From positions 310,001 to 374,000 of the forward strand of contig CANMRM010000001.1 of the NCBI GenBank assembly GCA_947500295.1: a DNA stretch of 64,000 nt. The letters are read 5' to 3'. Origin of the DNA: an uncultured Kordiimonas sp. (GTDB lineage Bacteria; Pseudomonadota; Alphaproteobacteria; Sphingomonadales; Kordiimonadaceae). The notes beneath the pieces are model-generated. The model ran no database searches, was not told the origin of the DNA, and saw nothing but the letters and a program-made list of their open reading frames with translations. Positions within the stretch are counted from its first letter, which is position 1; each line of letters starts with the position of its first letter. The position numbers were made by a program, and so were the translations under genes. Shown one piece after another: positions 32,502 to 40,144 of this stretch.

Positions 32502-33854
32502 TTAGAATGTCAGAGAAAACTGCGCGCCCCCTCCTTCGCGGTTCGCGATACTGACAGCGCCGCCGTGAGCAATCATAACCTGGCGAGTAAGCGCCAGTCC
32601 GACACCACTGCCTTCTCTCTTGGTGGTGAAAAAAGGCACAAAAATCCGCTTGGCAATTTCGGCGGGAATACCTGGGCCATTGTCCGCCACCTCCAATGTA
32701 ACCCGTCCTCGTCTGTTCAGTCTTGCAACCAGCCAGACCTGCGCGTCCTCGCGCCCCAAAAGAGCTTGTCCGGCGTTTTGCAGCATATTGATCAAGACTT
32801 GTTCCAGCATGTCGCGATCGGCGGTGACATCAAGTTCAGAGGGTTCGACCTCAGTTGACAAGGTGACGCCGGCATCATTCCACTCTTTGTTGAACAATGT
32901 GGCGAGCTCGTCAAACATGTCCTGAAGCCGAATGGTTTGTTTGTCAGGCGGTGGCAACCGGGTGAGGCTGCGGTAGCTTGATACAAACTGGTTCAGTCGG
33001 TCAGACCGCCGTGCCACCGTGTTTACCGCGTCCTTTACATCGTTCAGCTCCGCAACCACTTCCGGATTGTCACTCACTTTTCCAGAGGCGTCATCAACAA
33101 GGTCAACGGCGGTTTTTGCCAACGAAGCCACCGGCGTAATTGAATTCATAATTTCGTGTGTGAGCACTCTTACCAAGTCTTGCCAAGCCTGCAGCTGGAC
33201 GACGTCAAGTTCCGACTGAATGTTCTGCAGACTGAACAGTTTTTCCGGCTTGCCATCAATTATTATTTTGGTCGAGACCAGCATCATTTTCTGTTCAACG
33301 CCGTCTGCGTCAAAGTCCACAAGCCGTCTCTCGCCGGGGTCGATTTTTGCCACCTCTTTTTGAAACGTGACGCCAAAGTGGGCAAGGTCATCCAGGTGGG
33401 TGGTCGGCGTGCTGCCGAACAGGCGTCGCGCAGAATTGTTCCAAACCGTCAGCGCTCCATCTGCATGCAGGGACATCAATGGCACAGGCACATGTTCGAC
33501 CAGCGCCTTGAGGTGTCGCAGCTCTTTTTCCTGCCCCGCCCGCACTTCCTGAAACCGTTTCAGGATATCGGTGAAAGTCTCGCCGAGCTCACCAAACCCG
33601 GCTCCAAGATCGTGCATCCTAAACCGCTGGCTGAAGTCAGCGTATCGGGCGGCATCCAAAAACCGGCTTACCTCGGCGTTGGTGCGCTGCACAAATCCAT
33701 AAACCTCGAACACCAAAAATACGAGGATGCAGAAAGTCAGGAAAGTGGCAGCATGATAACCCGGTAGCAAAAAGAGATAGCTGATGCCCACCAGCACGAG
33801 CATGATCAAAAACAGCCTGCCGGCAAGCAGTACACTGAATCGTTTAAAGCCCAT
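32502..33854 (-). CDS. Membrane sensor histidine kinase with PAS domain (NtrY-like)
   Basis: A 450-residue kinase. Two helices at residues ~10-30 and ~36-55 leave only a very short periplasmic loop, so it probably senses within or near the membrane. Then a HAMP-like segment, a PAS domain (~110-215, ALVEHVPVPLMSLHADGALT), the H-box LVRVLTHEIMNSITPVAS with His233, an N-box MLQNAGQALLG, G1 VADNGPGIPAEIAK and G2 GSGVGLALTRQVMIAHGG. Its start overlaps the response-regulator stop by 11 bases, so the two are coupled. The lack of a sensor domain recalls intramembrane-sensing kinases that work with ABC exporters. The cognate regulator is the NtrC-type protein upstream. Confidence 0.92.
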   Translation of the reverse strand: MGFKRFSVLLAGRLFLIMLVLVGISYLFLLPGYHAATFLTFCILVFLVFEVYGFVQRTNAEVSRFLDAARYADFSQRFRMHDLGAGFGELGETFTDILKRFQEVRAGQEKELRHLKALVEHVPVPLMSLHADGALTVWNNSARRLFGSTPTTHLDDLAHFGVTFQKEVAKIDPGERRLVDFDADGVEQKMMLVSTKIIIDGKPEKLFSLQNIQSELDVVQLQAWQDLVRVLTHEIMNSITPVASLAKTAVDLVDDASGKVSDNPEVVAELNDVKDAVNTVARRSDRLNQFVSSYRSLTRLPPPDKQTIRLQDMFDELATLFNKEWNDAGVTLSTEVEPSELDVTADRDMLEQVLINMLQNAGQALLGREDAQVWLVARLNRRGRVTLEVADNGPGIPAEIAKRIFVPFFTTKREGSGVGLALTRQVMIAHGGAVSIANREGGGAQFSLTF

Positions 33855-35265
33855 GTTTTTCCATCCTTCGATAGAGTGCTGCGCGTGTAATACCGAGCTC
33901 TTTAGCTGCGTGGCTGATATTGTAGCGATGCTTCTTCAGTGCTCCTGCAATAGCGTGCTTTTCAAGGCGCTCCAGATTGAGGTCCTCTGGCACTCCACTC
34001 TCATCCTGCCTGTCACCGCCATTGGACGCTTGAACCGCTTGGCCGCCGGCACTGCCGTGAGATATGTCGACGGCAAAGTCGCTGGCAACAAACGTGTCAT
34101 TCTCAGAGAGAATAACCGCGCGTTCTATCGCGTGGCGAAGAGCCCGCACATTGCCGGGCCAGCTGGAGTTCAAGAGGACATTCAGCGCGTCGGCCGACAG
34201 GTCTTTTACTGGTTTGTCGTATTTGCGGCAGTATTGCTCGACATAGTGGCGCGCAATCTCAGGGATGTCGTGTTGCCGATCGCGCAAAGGGGGTACATGG
34301 ACTTCCACTGTGTTCAGCCGGAACAATAGATCCTGTCTGAATTTGGCTTCATCCTTGAGCTTTTCGATGGGAACATTGGTTGCAGCAATGACCCGAACCT
34401 CAAATGGCACGGGTTTGTCTGACCCGACAGGAACAACCTGCCGTGTCTCAAGAACAGTTAACAGTTTGGCTTGCAGGTGCAGCGGCAGGTTTCCGATTTC
34501 ATCCAGAAAAAGGGTGCCGCCGTCTGCTGCCTGCAGGCGACCGATGCGGTCTTCTCGTGCATCGGTAAAAGCACCCTTTTTGTGGCCAAATAGTTCTGAT
34601 TCGAACAAGCTTTCTGTTACTGCTCCAAGATCAACCGACATGAAAATCTGACCAGCCCTGTTGGACAGGCGATGAAGTTCACGGGCAACAAGTTCCTTGC
34701 CCGTGCCGTTTTCCCCCAGGATCAGAACGTTTGCATCCGTGGGTGCCGTCCTCTGAATCACCGAGAGAACTTCCGCGATCGCCGGGCTATTGCCGAGAAT
34801 GGGCTGTGTGGGTGCACTGGCCACCGCCGCCAGCGCACGATTGGTTTTCTTCAGTTTCTGGGCCTCGCTTCGGCTGCGCCGCAACTTGACACTGGTGGAG
34901 AGGGTAGCGACCAGTTTTTCGTTTTGCCAGGGTTTCGCAATGAAGTCTGTCGCGCCTTTTTTCATGGCTTCCACGGCGACATTGACCCCGCCATGCGCCG
35001 TAATCATGATCACCACCGCTTCAGGATCGATGTCCATGATTTTGCCCAGCCACAGAAAGCCTTGCTCTCCTGACGATTCACCGGGTCCGAAGTTCATATC
35101 CAGCAGGATGGCATCAAATGAATGAGCGGCCATCAGAACCGGAATGTCGTTGGGATCGTTACAGGTAATGACTGTATCGAAGTGTCGCTTCAAGAGGAGC
35201 TTGACGGCGACAAGGATGTCTTCGTCGTCGTCGACAATCAGGATGGCGCCGCTGTGAGCCTGCAT
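33844..35265 (-). CDS. Sigma-54-dependent response regulator (NtrC family)
   Basis: A 473-residue protein. I use the ATG at 35265 with AGGAAAA upstream; an open frame continues 34 codons into the promoter but is not a plausible start. The receiver domain (residues 1-~125) has DDD at 12-14, phospho-acceptor Asp56 and Lys111. The AAA+ domain has Walker A GENGTGKE (184-191) and Walker B TLFLDE (251-256). The sigma-54 contact loop reads GAFTDA (231-236) rather than GAFTGA. The C terminus is a Fis-type helix-turn-helix (IAGALKKHRYNISHAAKELG then ITRAALYRRM). It is divergent from the HlyD-ATPase-five-permease operon, whose promoter is a -24/-12 element, so that operon is the evident target. Confidence 0.95.
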   Translation of the reverse strand: MQAHSGAILIVDDDEDILVAVKLLLKRHFDTVITCNDPNDIPVLMAAHSFDAILLDMNFGPGESSGEQGFLWLGKIMDIDPEAVVIMITAHGGVNVAVEAMKKGATDFIAKPWQNEKLVATLSTSVKLRRSRSEAQKLKKTNRALAAVASAPTQPILGNSPAIAEVLSVIQRTAPTDANVLILGENGTGKELVARELHRLSNRAGQIFMSVDLGAVTESLFESELFGHKKGAFTDAREDRIGRLQAADGGTLFLDEIGNLPLHLQAKLLTVLETRQVVPVGSDKPVPFEVRVIAATNVPIEKLKDEAKFRQDLLFRLNTVEVHVPPLRDRQHDIPEIARHYVEQYCRKYDKPVKDLSADALNVLLNSSWPGNVRALRHAIERAVILSENDTFVASDFAVDISHGSAGGQAVQASNGGDRQDESGVPEDLNLERLEKHAIAGALKKHRYNISHAAKELGITRAALYRRMEKHGL

Positions 35266-35296
35266 GGATTTTCCTAGTATTTCGGCGTTTTGAATC

Positions 35297-35357
35297 TGTT
35301 CAAAACCGTACACACTGTGTTCGAAATCGTACAGAAAAAAGTGTTCATATTCGAACA
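35297..35357. promoter_or_regulatory. Three activator sites TGTTC-N6-GWACA
   Basis: Three 16-bp elements lie in tandem: TGTTCAAAACCGTACA (35297-35312), TGTTCGAAATCGTACA (35318-35333) and TGTTCATATTCGAACA (35342-35357). Their starts are 21 and 24 bases apart, about two helix turns. The third is a perfect TGTTC/GAACA inverted repeat; the other two have one mismatch. They are centred about 119, 98 and 74 bases before the predicted sigma-54 transcription start, the normal place for NtrC-type enhancer sites, and 39-84 bases before the regulator's own start codon. Confidence 0.8.
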
Positions 35358-35395
35358 AAAAACACATTATTCTATACTATTCAATAGGTTGGGTG

Positions 35396-35412
35396 TTGGC
35401 ACAGGGCTTGCT
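35396..35412 (+). promoter_or_regulatory. Sigma-54 (-24/-12) promoter
   Basis: TTGGCACAGGGCTTGCT matches the sigma-54 consensus TGGCAC-N5-TTGC, with the invariant GG (35398-35399) and GC (35410-35411) exactly 10 bases apart. The predicted start of transcription is near 35423, giving a leader of about 48 bases to the adaptor ATG at 35471. Together with the three upstream sites and the divergent NtrC-type regulator this is a complete enhancer-dependent promoter. Confidence 0.85.
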
Positions 35413-35470
35413 GATACAAGCTCAAGCGCGGTCACAGAGCATTGATCCACCAGTAAGAGACACGACAGCT

Positions 35471-36814
35471 ATGGAAAAAAAACAGACAAGCGGGAACACC
35501 ATTTCAATGTATGGCGGTAAAGCAGGCGGCACAGACCGCCCAGCATCTGGTGCGGGCATGGACCGCAAGATTGACAAGAAAAAAACACCCTGGAAACCTC
35601 TCGGCATAGGTGCTGGCGTCATGGCCCTTGCCGCCCTCGTCTGGTTCATCGTTCAGGATGCTGCTGCCGGGCGTACTTTCCGCGTCAATGAAAGCCGTAT
35701 TGTCATTTCGACCGTTAGCGAGGGAACATTCGAAGACTTCATCCCCATCCGCGGTCGCGTCACGCCGCTGAAAACGGTTTTTCTGGATGCGATTGAAGGT
35801 GGGCGGGTCGAACGGGTTCTCGTGGAAGATGGCGCCACCATGCAGAAGGGTGCTTTGATTGTTGAACTGTCTAACACAGGCCTGCAGCTCGATGTGACAC
35901 GCAACGAGGCTTTGGTGACCGAGCAGCTCAACAATATGCGCACAATTGAATTGCAGCTTGAGCAAAACCGCCTGTCGCACAAGCGCAACCTTGTTGAAAT
36001 AAATTATCAAATCAAACGCCTGACCCGGTTGGTGGAGCGGGAACGCGAGCTGATAAAAACCAATGCGATTTCGCAGGCACAAATCGACCAGACGGAAGAT
36101 GAGCTTGAATATTTTATCAACCGCCGCGAGGTGACCCTTGAAAGCCAGGCTACGGATGCGAGACTGCAGGAAACGCAGCTGGCGTCGCTGAAAACCGCCG
36201 GTGATCAGCTCGAGCGCAATCTCTCCTTTGCCCAGAAAAACCTTGACGCGTTGAATGTTCGGGCGCCCGTGGACGGAAAACTTTCAGGCTTCAATGTCGA
36301 GGTTGGCCAAAGCATCGCGCGGGGCGGCAGGCTGGGCCAAATCGATGACCCGGACAATTACAAACTTACGGCCAATATTGATGAATTTTATCTGGGGCGT
36401 GTTGACCTTGGCCAGGAGGCCGTGTTTGAGCGCGGCGGTCGCAGCTATCGCATGACGGTTGCGAAAATTTACCCCCAGGTTACCAACGGCCAGTTTGAGG
36501 TTGATCTGGTGTTTGCCGACGCTCAGCCGGAGGACATCCGGCGTGGTCAAACCCTGCAATCCAAGCTGACCCTGGGGGACGCAACAAGTGCGGCTCTCAT
36601 TCCCAACGGTGCCTTTTATCAGGACACCGGCGGCAACTGGATTTTTGTGGTGACGGCAGATGGCACCCAGGCTGTGAAAAGAACGGTCCGGCTGGGACGG
36701 CGCAATTCACGCTTTATCGAAGTGGTTGAAGGCCTGGACGTTGGGGAACGGGTGGTTACCTCCCCTTACAGCAGCTTTATTGACATGGATCGGCTGAGGC
36801 TGACCGGGGACTAA
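35471..36814 (+). CDS. HlyD/MacA-type periplasmic adaptor of the five-permease system
   Basis: A 447-residue protein. I take the ATG at 35471, downstream of the predicted transcription start; ATGs at 35507 and 35558 remain possible. A long cytoplasmic start (~40 residues, basic near DRKIDKKK) precedes one membrane helix (LGIGAGVMALAALVWFIVQD). Then come the first lipoyl half (GGRVERVLVEDGATMQKGAL), a long coiled coil (residues ~125-260), the second lipoyl half (LNVRAPVDGKLSGFNVEVGQ), a beta-barrel, and a membrane-proximal domain ending RVVTSPYSSFIDMDRLRLTG. It belongs with the ATPase that starts 106 bases on. The partner outer-membrane channel is not in the window. Confidence 0.88.
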   Translation: MEKKQTSGNTISMYGGKAGGTDRPASGAGMDRKIDKKKTPWKPLGIGAGVMALAALVWFIVQDAAAGRTFRVNESRIVISTVSEGTFEDFIPIRGRVTPLKTVFLDAIEGGRVERVLVEDGATMQKGALIVELSNTGLQLDVTRNEALVTEQLNNMRTIELQLEQNRLSHKRNLVEINYQIKRLTRLVERERELIKTNAISQAQIDQTEDELEYFINRREVTLESQATDARLQETQLASLKTAGDQLERNLSFAQKNLDALNVRAPVDGKLSGFNVEVGQSIARGGRLGQIDDPDNYKLTANIDEFYLGRVDLGQEAVFERGGRSYRMTVAKIYPQVTNGQFEVDLVFADAQPEDIRRGQTLQSKLTLGDATSAALIPNGAFYQDTGGNWIFVVTADGTQAVKRTVRLGRRNSRFIEVVEGLDVGERVVTSPYSSFIDMDRLRLTGD

Positions 36815-36920
36815 GAAACTAAACTGCGGATATGGGTTTACCTAGGTCCGGGAAACGACAGAAGGAATGGCCGGAAAGCTCACGGAGGGCTGGCCGAAGG
36901 CAAAAGAAAGGAAACGCGGC

Positions 36921-37604
36921 ATGCTTAAATTGCACAATCTCTCCAAGGTCTATCGGACCGACGAGGTTGAAACCGTGGCGCTTGATAATGTGAATATCGA
37001 AATCGAGTCGGGAGAATTCGTGGCGATCATGGGCCCGTCAGGTTGCGGCAAGTCAACACTGCTGAATATCGTGGGCATGCTCGATTCCTCCTCCAGCGGA
37101 GACTATGTCTTCATGGGGGAAAACGTTGCGGGCTATCCCGAGTCGAAGCTCAGCAACATCCGCAAGCAGAATATTGGCTTCATTTTCCAGTCCTTCAACC
37201 TGATTGATGAGTTGACGGTCGAAGAAAACATCGAACTGGCGTTGCTCTACCACAATATTCCGGCCAACGTCCGCCGCGAGCGGGTGGCTAAAGTTATGGA
37301 CAAAGTCGGTATCGCACACCGCGCCAAGCACATGCCAAGCCAGCTATCGGGTGGGCAGCAACAGCGGGTTGCTGTTGCGCGTGCAGTTGTGGGCGATCAG
37401 GCAATGATCCTTGCAGATGAGCCGACCGGCAACCTCGACAGTGCGCATGGTCAGGAAGTGATGGAAATGCTTCAGGCGCTGAACGCGGAAGGCACAACCA
37501 TTGTCATGGTGACTCACAGCCCGGCACACGCGGATTATGCGCGCCGCACCATCAATCTGTTCGACGGTCATGTGGTGACGGAAAACCTGCGGGCCGCGGT
37601 TTAA
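36921..37604 (+). CDS. ABC transporter ATP-binding protein, MacB/LolD type, of the five-permease system
   Basis: A 227-residue ATPase. The ATG at 36921 has AAAGGAAA upstream; an in-frame ATG at 36867 would add 18 basic residues of poor fit. It has Walker A GPSGCGKST, Q-loop FIFQSFNLID, signature LSGGQQQR, Walker B AMILADEPTGNLD and the H-loop MVTHSPA. It is followed after 50 bases by the first of five large permeases and is the only ATPase in the operon, so it must be shared if all five are active. The sequence is of the LolD/MacB group that powers mechanotransmission. Confidence 0.94.
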   Translation: MLKLHNLSKVYRTDEVETVALDNVNIEIESGEFVAIMGPSGCGKSTLLNIVGMLDSSSSGDYVFMGENVAGYPESKLSNIRKQNIGFIFQSFNLIDELTVEENIELALLYHNIPANVRRERVAKVMDKVGIAHRAKHMPSQLSGGQQQRVAVARAVVGDQAMILADEPTGNLDSAHGQEVMEMLQALNAEGTTIVMVTHSPAHADYARRTINLFDGHVVTENLRAAV

Positions 37605-37654
37605 ATCAAACTGCCAACTTCAACACCGGGGGTGCGGAGAAGCAGGAGCAAATC

Positions 37655-40120
37655 ATGTCACAGCTATTGATTGGGTTGAGGGTTTTAAAACGTCAGGGAC
37701 TTTATGGTTTGATGGCCGTCCTTGGGTTGGCCATTGGCCTTGCCGTTGCGGTGATTGCCTTGTTGTTTACATGGCAGGAAACGCATTATGACAGCCATAT
37801 CGAAAACGCAGACCGCATTTTTATTGTTGATAGCCGGATTACACGGCCTGGTCGTACAGAAGCCATCTCCGCTCAGACACCTGGTGCACTGGTTCGTGCG
37901 CTTGATGAACAGGTGCCTGGTCTGGAGTCGGCGGCGCGCGTGCTCCGCCAATGGTCGACCATCGCAATTGATGATCGATTTAACTTCAATCTCGAAATCC
38001 TGGGCGTGGATGACGCCTGGCTTGAGATGATCGATTTGCCCATCATCGAAGGGTCGCGCGATGGGTTTAACGCGGATACGACTGCGGCACTTGTCTCCGA
38101 AAACCTGGCTGAACGCCTTTTTGGCAACGGACCGGTTTTGGGTGAAAGCTTCCTCCTTGATGGCACTGCCATGTCGGTGGTTGGCGTTTATAAAAACTTC
38201 CCAGCCACCAGCCACATGGTAATGGACTTGATCGTTCCGGAGCGGACGCCAGCAATCGCAGGACGCGGCACTGATTTCGACAGCGACTGGCAGCGCTTCT
38301 CTGCCTTTACCTACGTGCGGCTCGCGGAAGGTGTTTCCGTTTCGTTGGCCGAGCAGGCTGTTGAAGATATTATTCACCAGAATTTCCAAACAGCTAGATG
38401 GTTGCCAGCCGGCGGCAATGTTGCTGATTTGATTGATAATTCCTTACAGTCGCTCTCGGCCCTGCATTTAAATGACCGCACCTACGATTGGGGCGTACGG
38501 CCACCCGCCGACAAGTTGAAACTCACTGTCTTTGCTGCGATTGCTGTCCTGATTGTTGTGATTGCTTGCGTCAACCATATCAATCTTTCGACTGTGCGCT
38601 CGATTGAACGAGCCCGCGAAGTTGCGCTGCGCAAAATCCTGGGGGCCGGGCGTCACCAGCTTGTCGTGCAATTCCTTTTGGAGGCAACTGTGCTCGCCTG
38701 TGTCGCCCTTGTACTGGCGCTAACGCTTGTGGAGCTATCAAGCGATTTTGCCAATGACCTTTTGCAAACGCGGCTCGACCTCTCCAACCTCACTGAGCCC
38801 AGTTTCCTGCTTTGGCTTTTAGGCCTGGTTGCGTTTGTTGTGCTGGCCGCCGGTGTTTATCCCGCTTATATCGTGAGTGCGGTCATGCCCGGCAAAATCC
38901 TCGCGAGCCATGCCCGCGGCGCGCGCGGCAGCAAAGGGCTGCGCTCTGTTTTGGTCGTGTTTCAGTTTGCCGTTTCCATCTGTCTGGCTATCGGCGCAGC
39001 GGTCATCTGGAGCCAGCTAAAGTATGCGCGTCAGGCCGATCTTGGTTTCAATCCTGAAAATGTGATGCTCCTGTACGGCGTTGGTCGGGCCCCTGAGAGC
39101 GCAATTAGACTGACGGGCAGGCTTGATAAATCCATCAGTGGCCGCCCCGGTATTCTTGCTGTCTCAGCAAGCAACAGCTCCCCCTCTTGGGGATTTGTGC
39201 CAGAAGTTGACGTGCGGCTCCAGGCAGACGCCCCAGAGGCAGCCCAAACGATGGGACGCATTTCAGTCGACCTTGATTTCTTCCCCATGATGGGCATTGA
39301 GCCTGTTGCCGGGCGCCTGTTCAGCGAAGATTTCGGCATGGACCGGGTCCAGTGGGAGTATCAGGAACGCCAGGGCCAGGTGATGCCGGTTGTGCTCAAT
39401 CAGCGCGCAGCGGCAAGTCTTGGCTATGTCCTGCCAGAAAACGCGGTTGGGCAGCAAATGCAGTTCACTGTGTCCGAGGCCGATGACCGAGTAGCAGAGA
39501 TTGTTGGTGTCATCCCTGATGTTCATTACAAGTCACTCAAAGACGCTATCCAGCCCATGATTTTCTATCCTGATCCGGGTGCTTTCAGTGTGATGATGGT
39601 GCGGATCGACCCTAACCAGCGAGAGGTGGCGCTTCAGTCAATTGAAGAGGGCTGGTCGGCGGTGATGAGCAATCAGGCGGTGAGCAGTGACTTTTTGTCG
39701 GCCGCCCTCGCTGAGCAATATGACAGTGAAGCGCAGGAATTGAAGACGGTAACCGTTCTTTCTGCGCTTGGCATTCTGATTGCTGTTTTTGGCCAGTATG
39801 GGCTGGCAGCATACAGCGCGCAGTCACGGCGTAGGGAAATCAGTATCCGCAAGGTCTTGGGGGCTCGTGTGCGAGATGTGCTCCAGCTGTTCATATGGCA
39901 ATTCTCGAAACCTGTCTTCGTGGCGATGGTTGTCGCCTGGCCGGTGGCTTTCTATGCCATGACGCTGTGGCTGGAGAATTTCGTCTATCGGGTTACACCC
40001 AACCCCCTGTGGTTTGTGCTTGCCGGCATTGTGGCGTTGGCAGTTGCGTTGCTGACGGTCGCTGGACATGCGTTCAAAGCCGCTCGCGCTGCTCCGGTGG
40101 AGGCGCTCAGGTACGAATAA
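37655..40120 (+). CDS. Large FtsX/MacB-type ABC permease, tandem copy 1
   Basis: An 821-residue double-unit permease with eight helices: one near the N terminus (GLMAVLGLAIGLAVAVIALL), a periplasmic MacB core domain (~45-280), three helices (KLTVFAAIAVLIVVIACVNH and two more, to ~405), a fifth helix (VLVVFQFAVSICLAIGAAVI), a second core domain (~450-690), and three final helices. Coupling segments IERAREVALRKILGAGRHQL and RRREISIRKVLGARVRDVLQ precede the helix pairs in each half. It ends APVEALRYE. Because each half resembles a whole MacB transmembrane unit, one protein could work as a pseudo-dimer with two copies of the ATPase. It is the most divergent of the five at its N terminus. Confidence 0.92.
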   Translation: MSQLLIGLRVLKRQGLYGLMAVLGLAIGLAVAVIALLFTWQETHYDSHIENADRIFIVDSRITRPGRTEAISAQTPGALVRALDEQVPGLESAARVLRQWSTIAIDDRFNFNLEILGVDDAWLEMIDLPIIEGSRDGFNADTTAALVSENLAERLFGNGPVLGESFLLDGTAMSVVGVYKNFPATSHMVMDLIVPERTPAIAGRGTDFDSDWQRFSAFTYVRLAEGVSVSLAEQAVEDIIHQNFQTARWLPAGGNVADLIDNSLQSLSALHLNDRTYDWGVRPPADKLKLTVFAAIAVLIVVIACVNHINLSTVRSIERAREVALRKILGAGRHQLVVQFLLEATVLACVALVLALTLVELSSDFANDLLQTRLDLSNLTEPSFLLWLLGLVAFVVLAAGVYPAYIVSAVMPGKILASHARGARGSKGLRSVLVVFQFAVSICLAIGAAVIWSQLKYARQADLGFNPENVMLLYGVGRAPESAIRLTGRLDKSISGRPGILAVSASNSSPSWGFVPEVDVRLQADAPEAAQTMGRISVDLDFFPMMGIEPVAGRLFSEDFGMDRVQWEYQERQGQVMPVVLNQRAAASLGYVLPENAVGQQMQFTVSEADDRVAEIVGVIPDVHYKSLKDAIQPMIFYPDPGAFSVMMVRIDPNQREVALQSIEEGWSAVMSNQAVSSDFLSAALAEQYDSEAQELKTVTVLSALGILIAVFGQYGLAAYSAQSRRREISIRKVLGARVRDVLQLFIWQFSKPVFVAMVVAWPVAFYAMTLWLENFVYRVTPNPLWFVLAGIVALAVALLTVAGHAFKAARAAPVEALRYE

Positions 40121-40144
40121 TAACAAAAAAAGCGAGGAAGTGAG

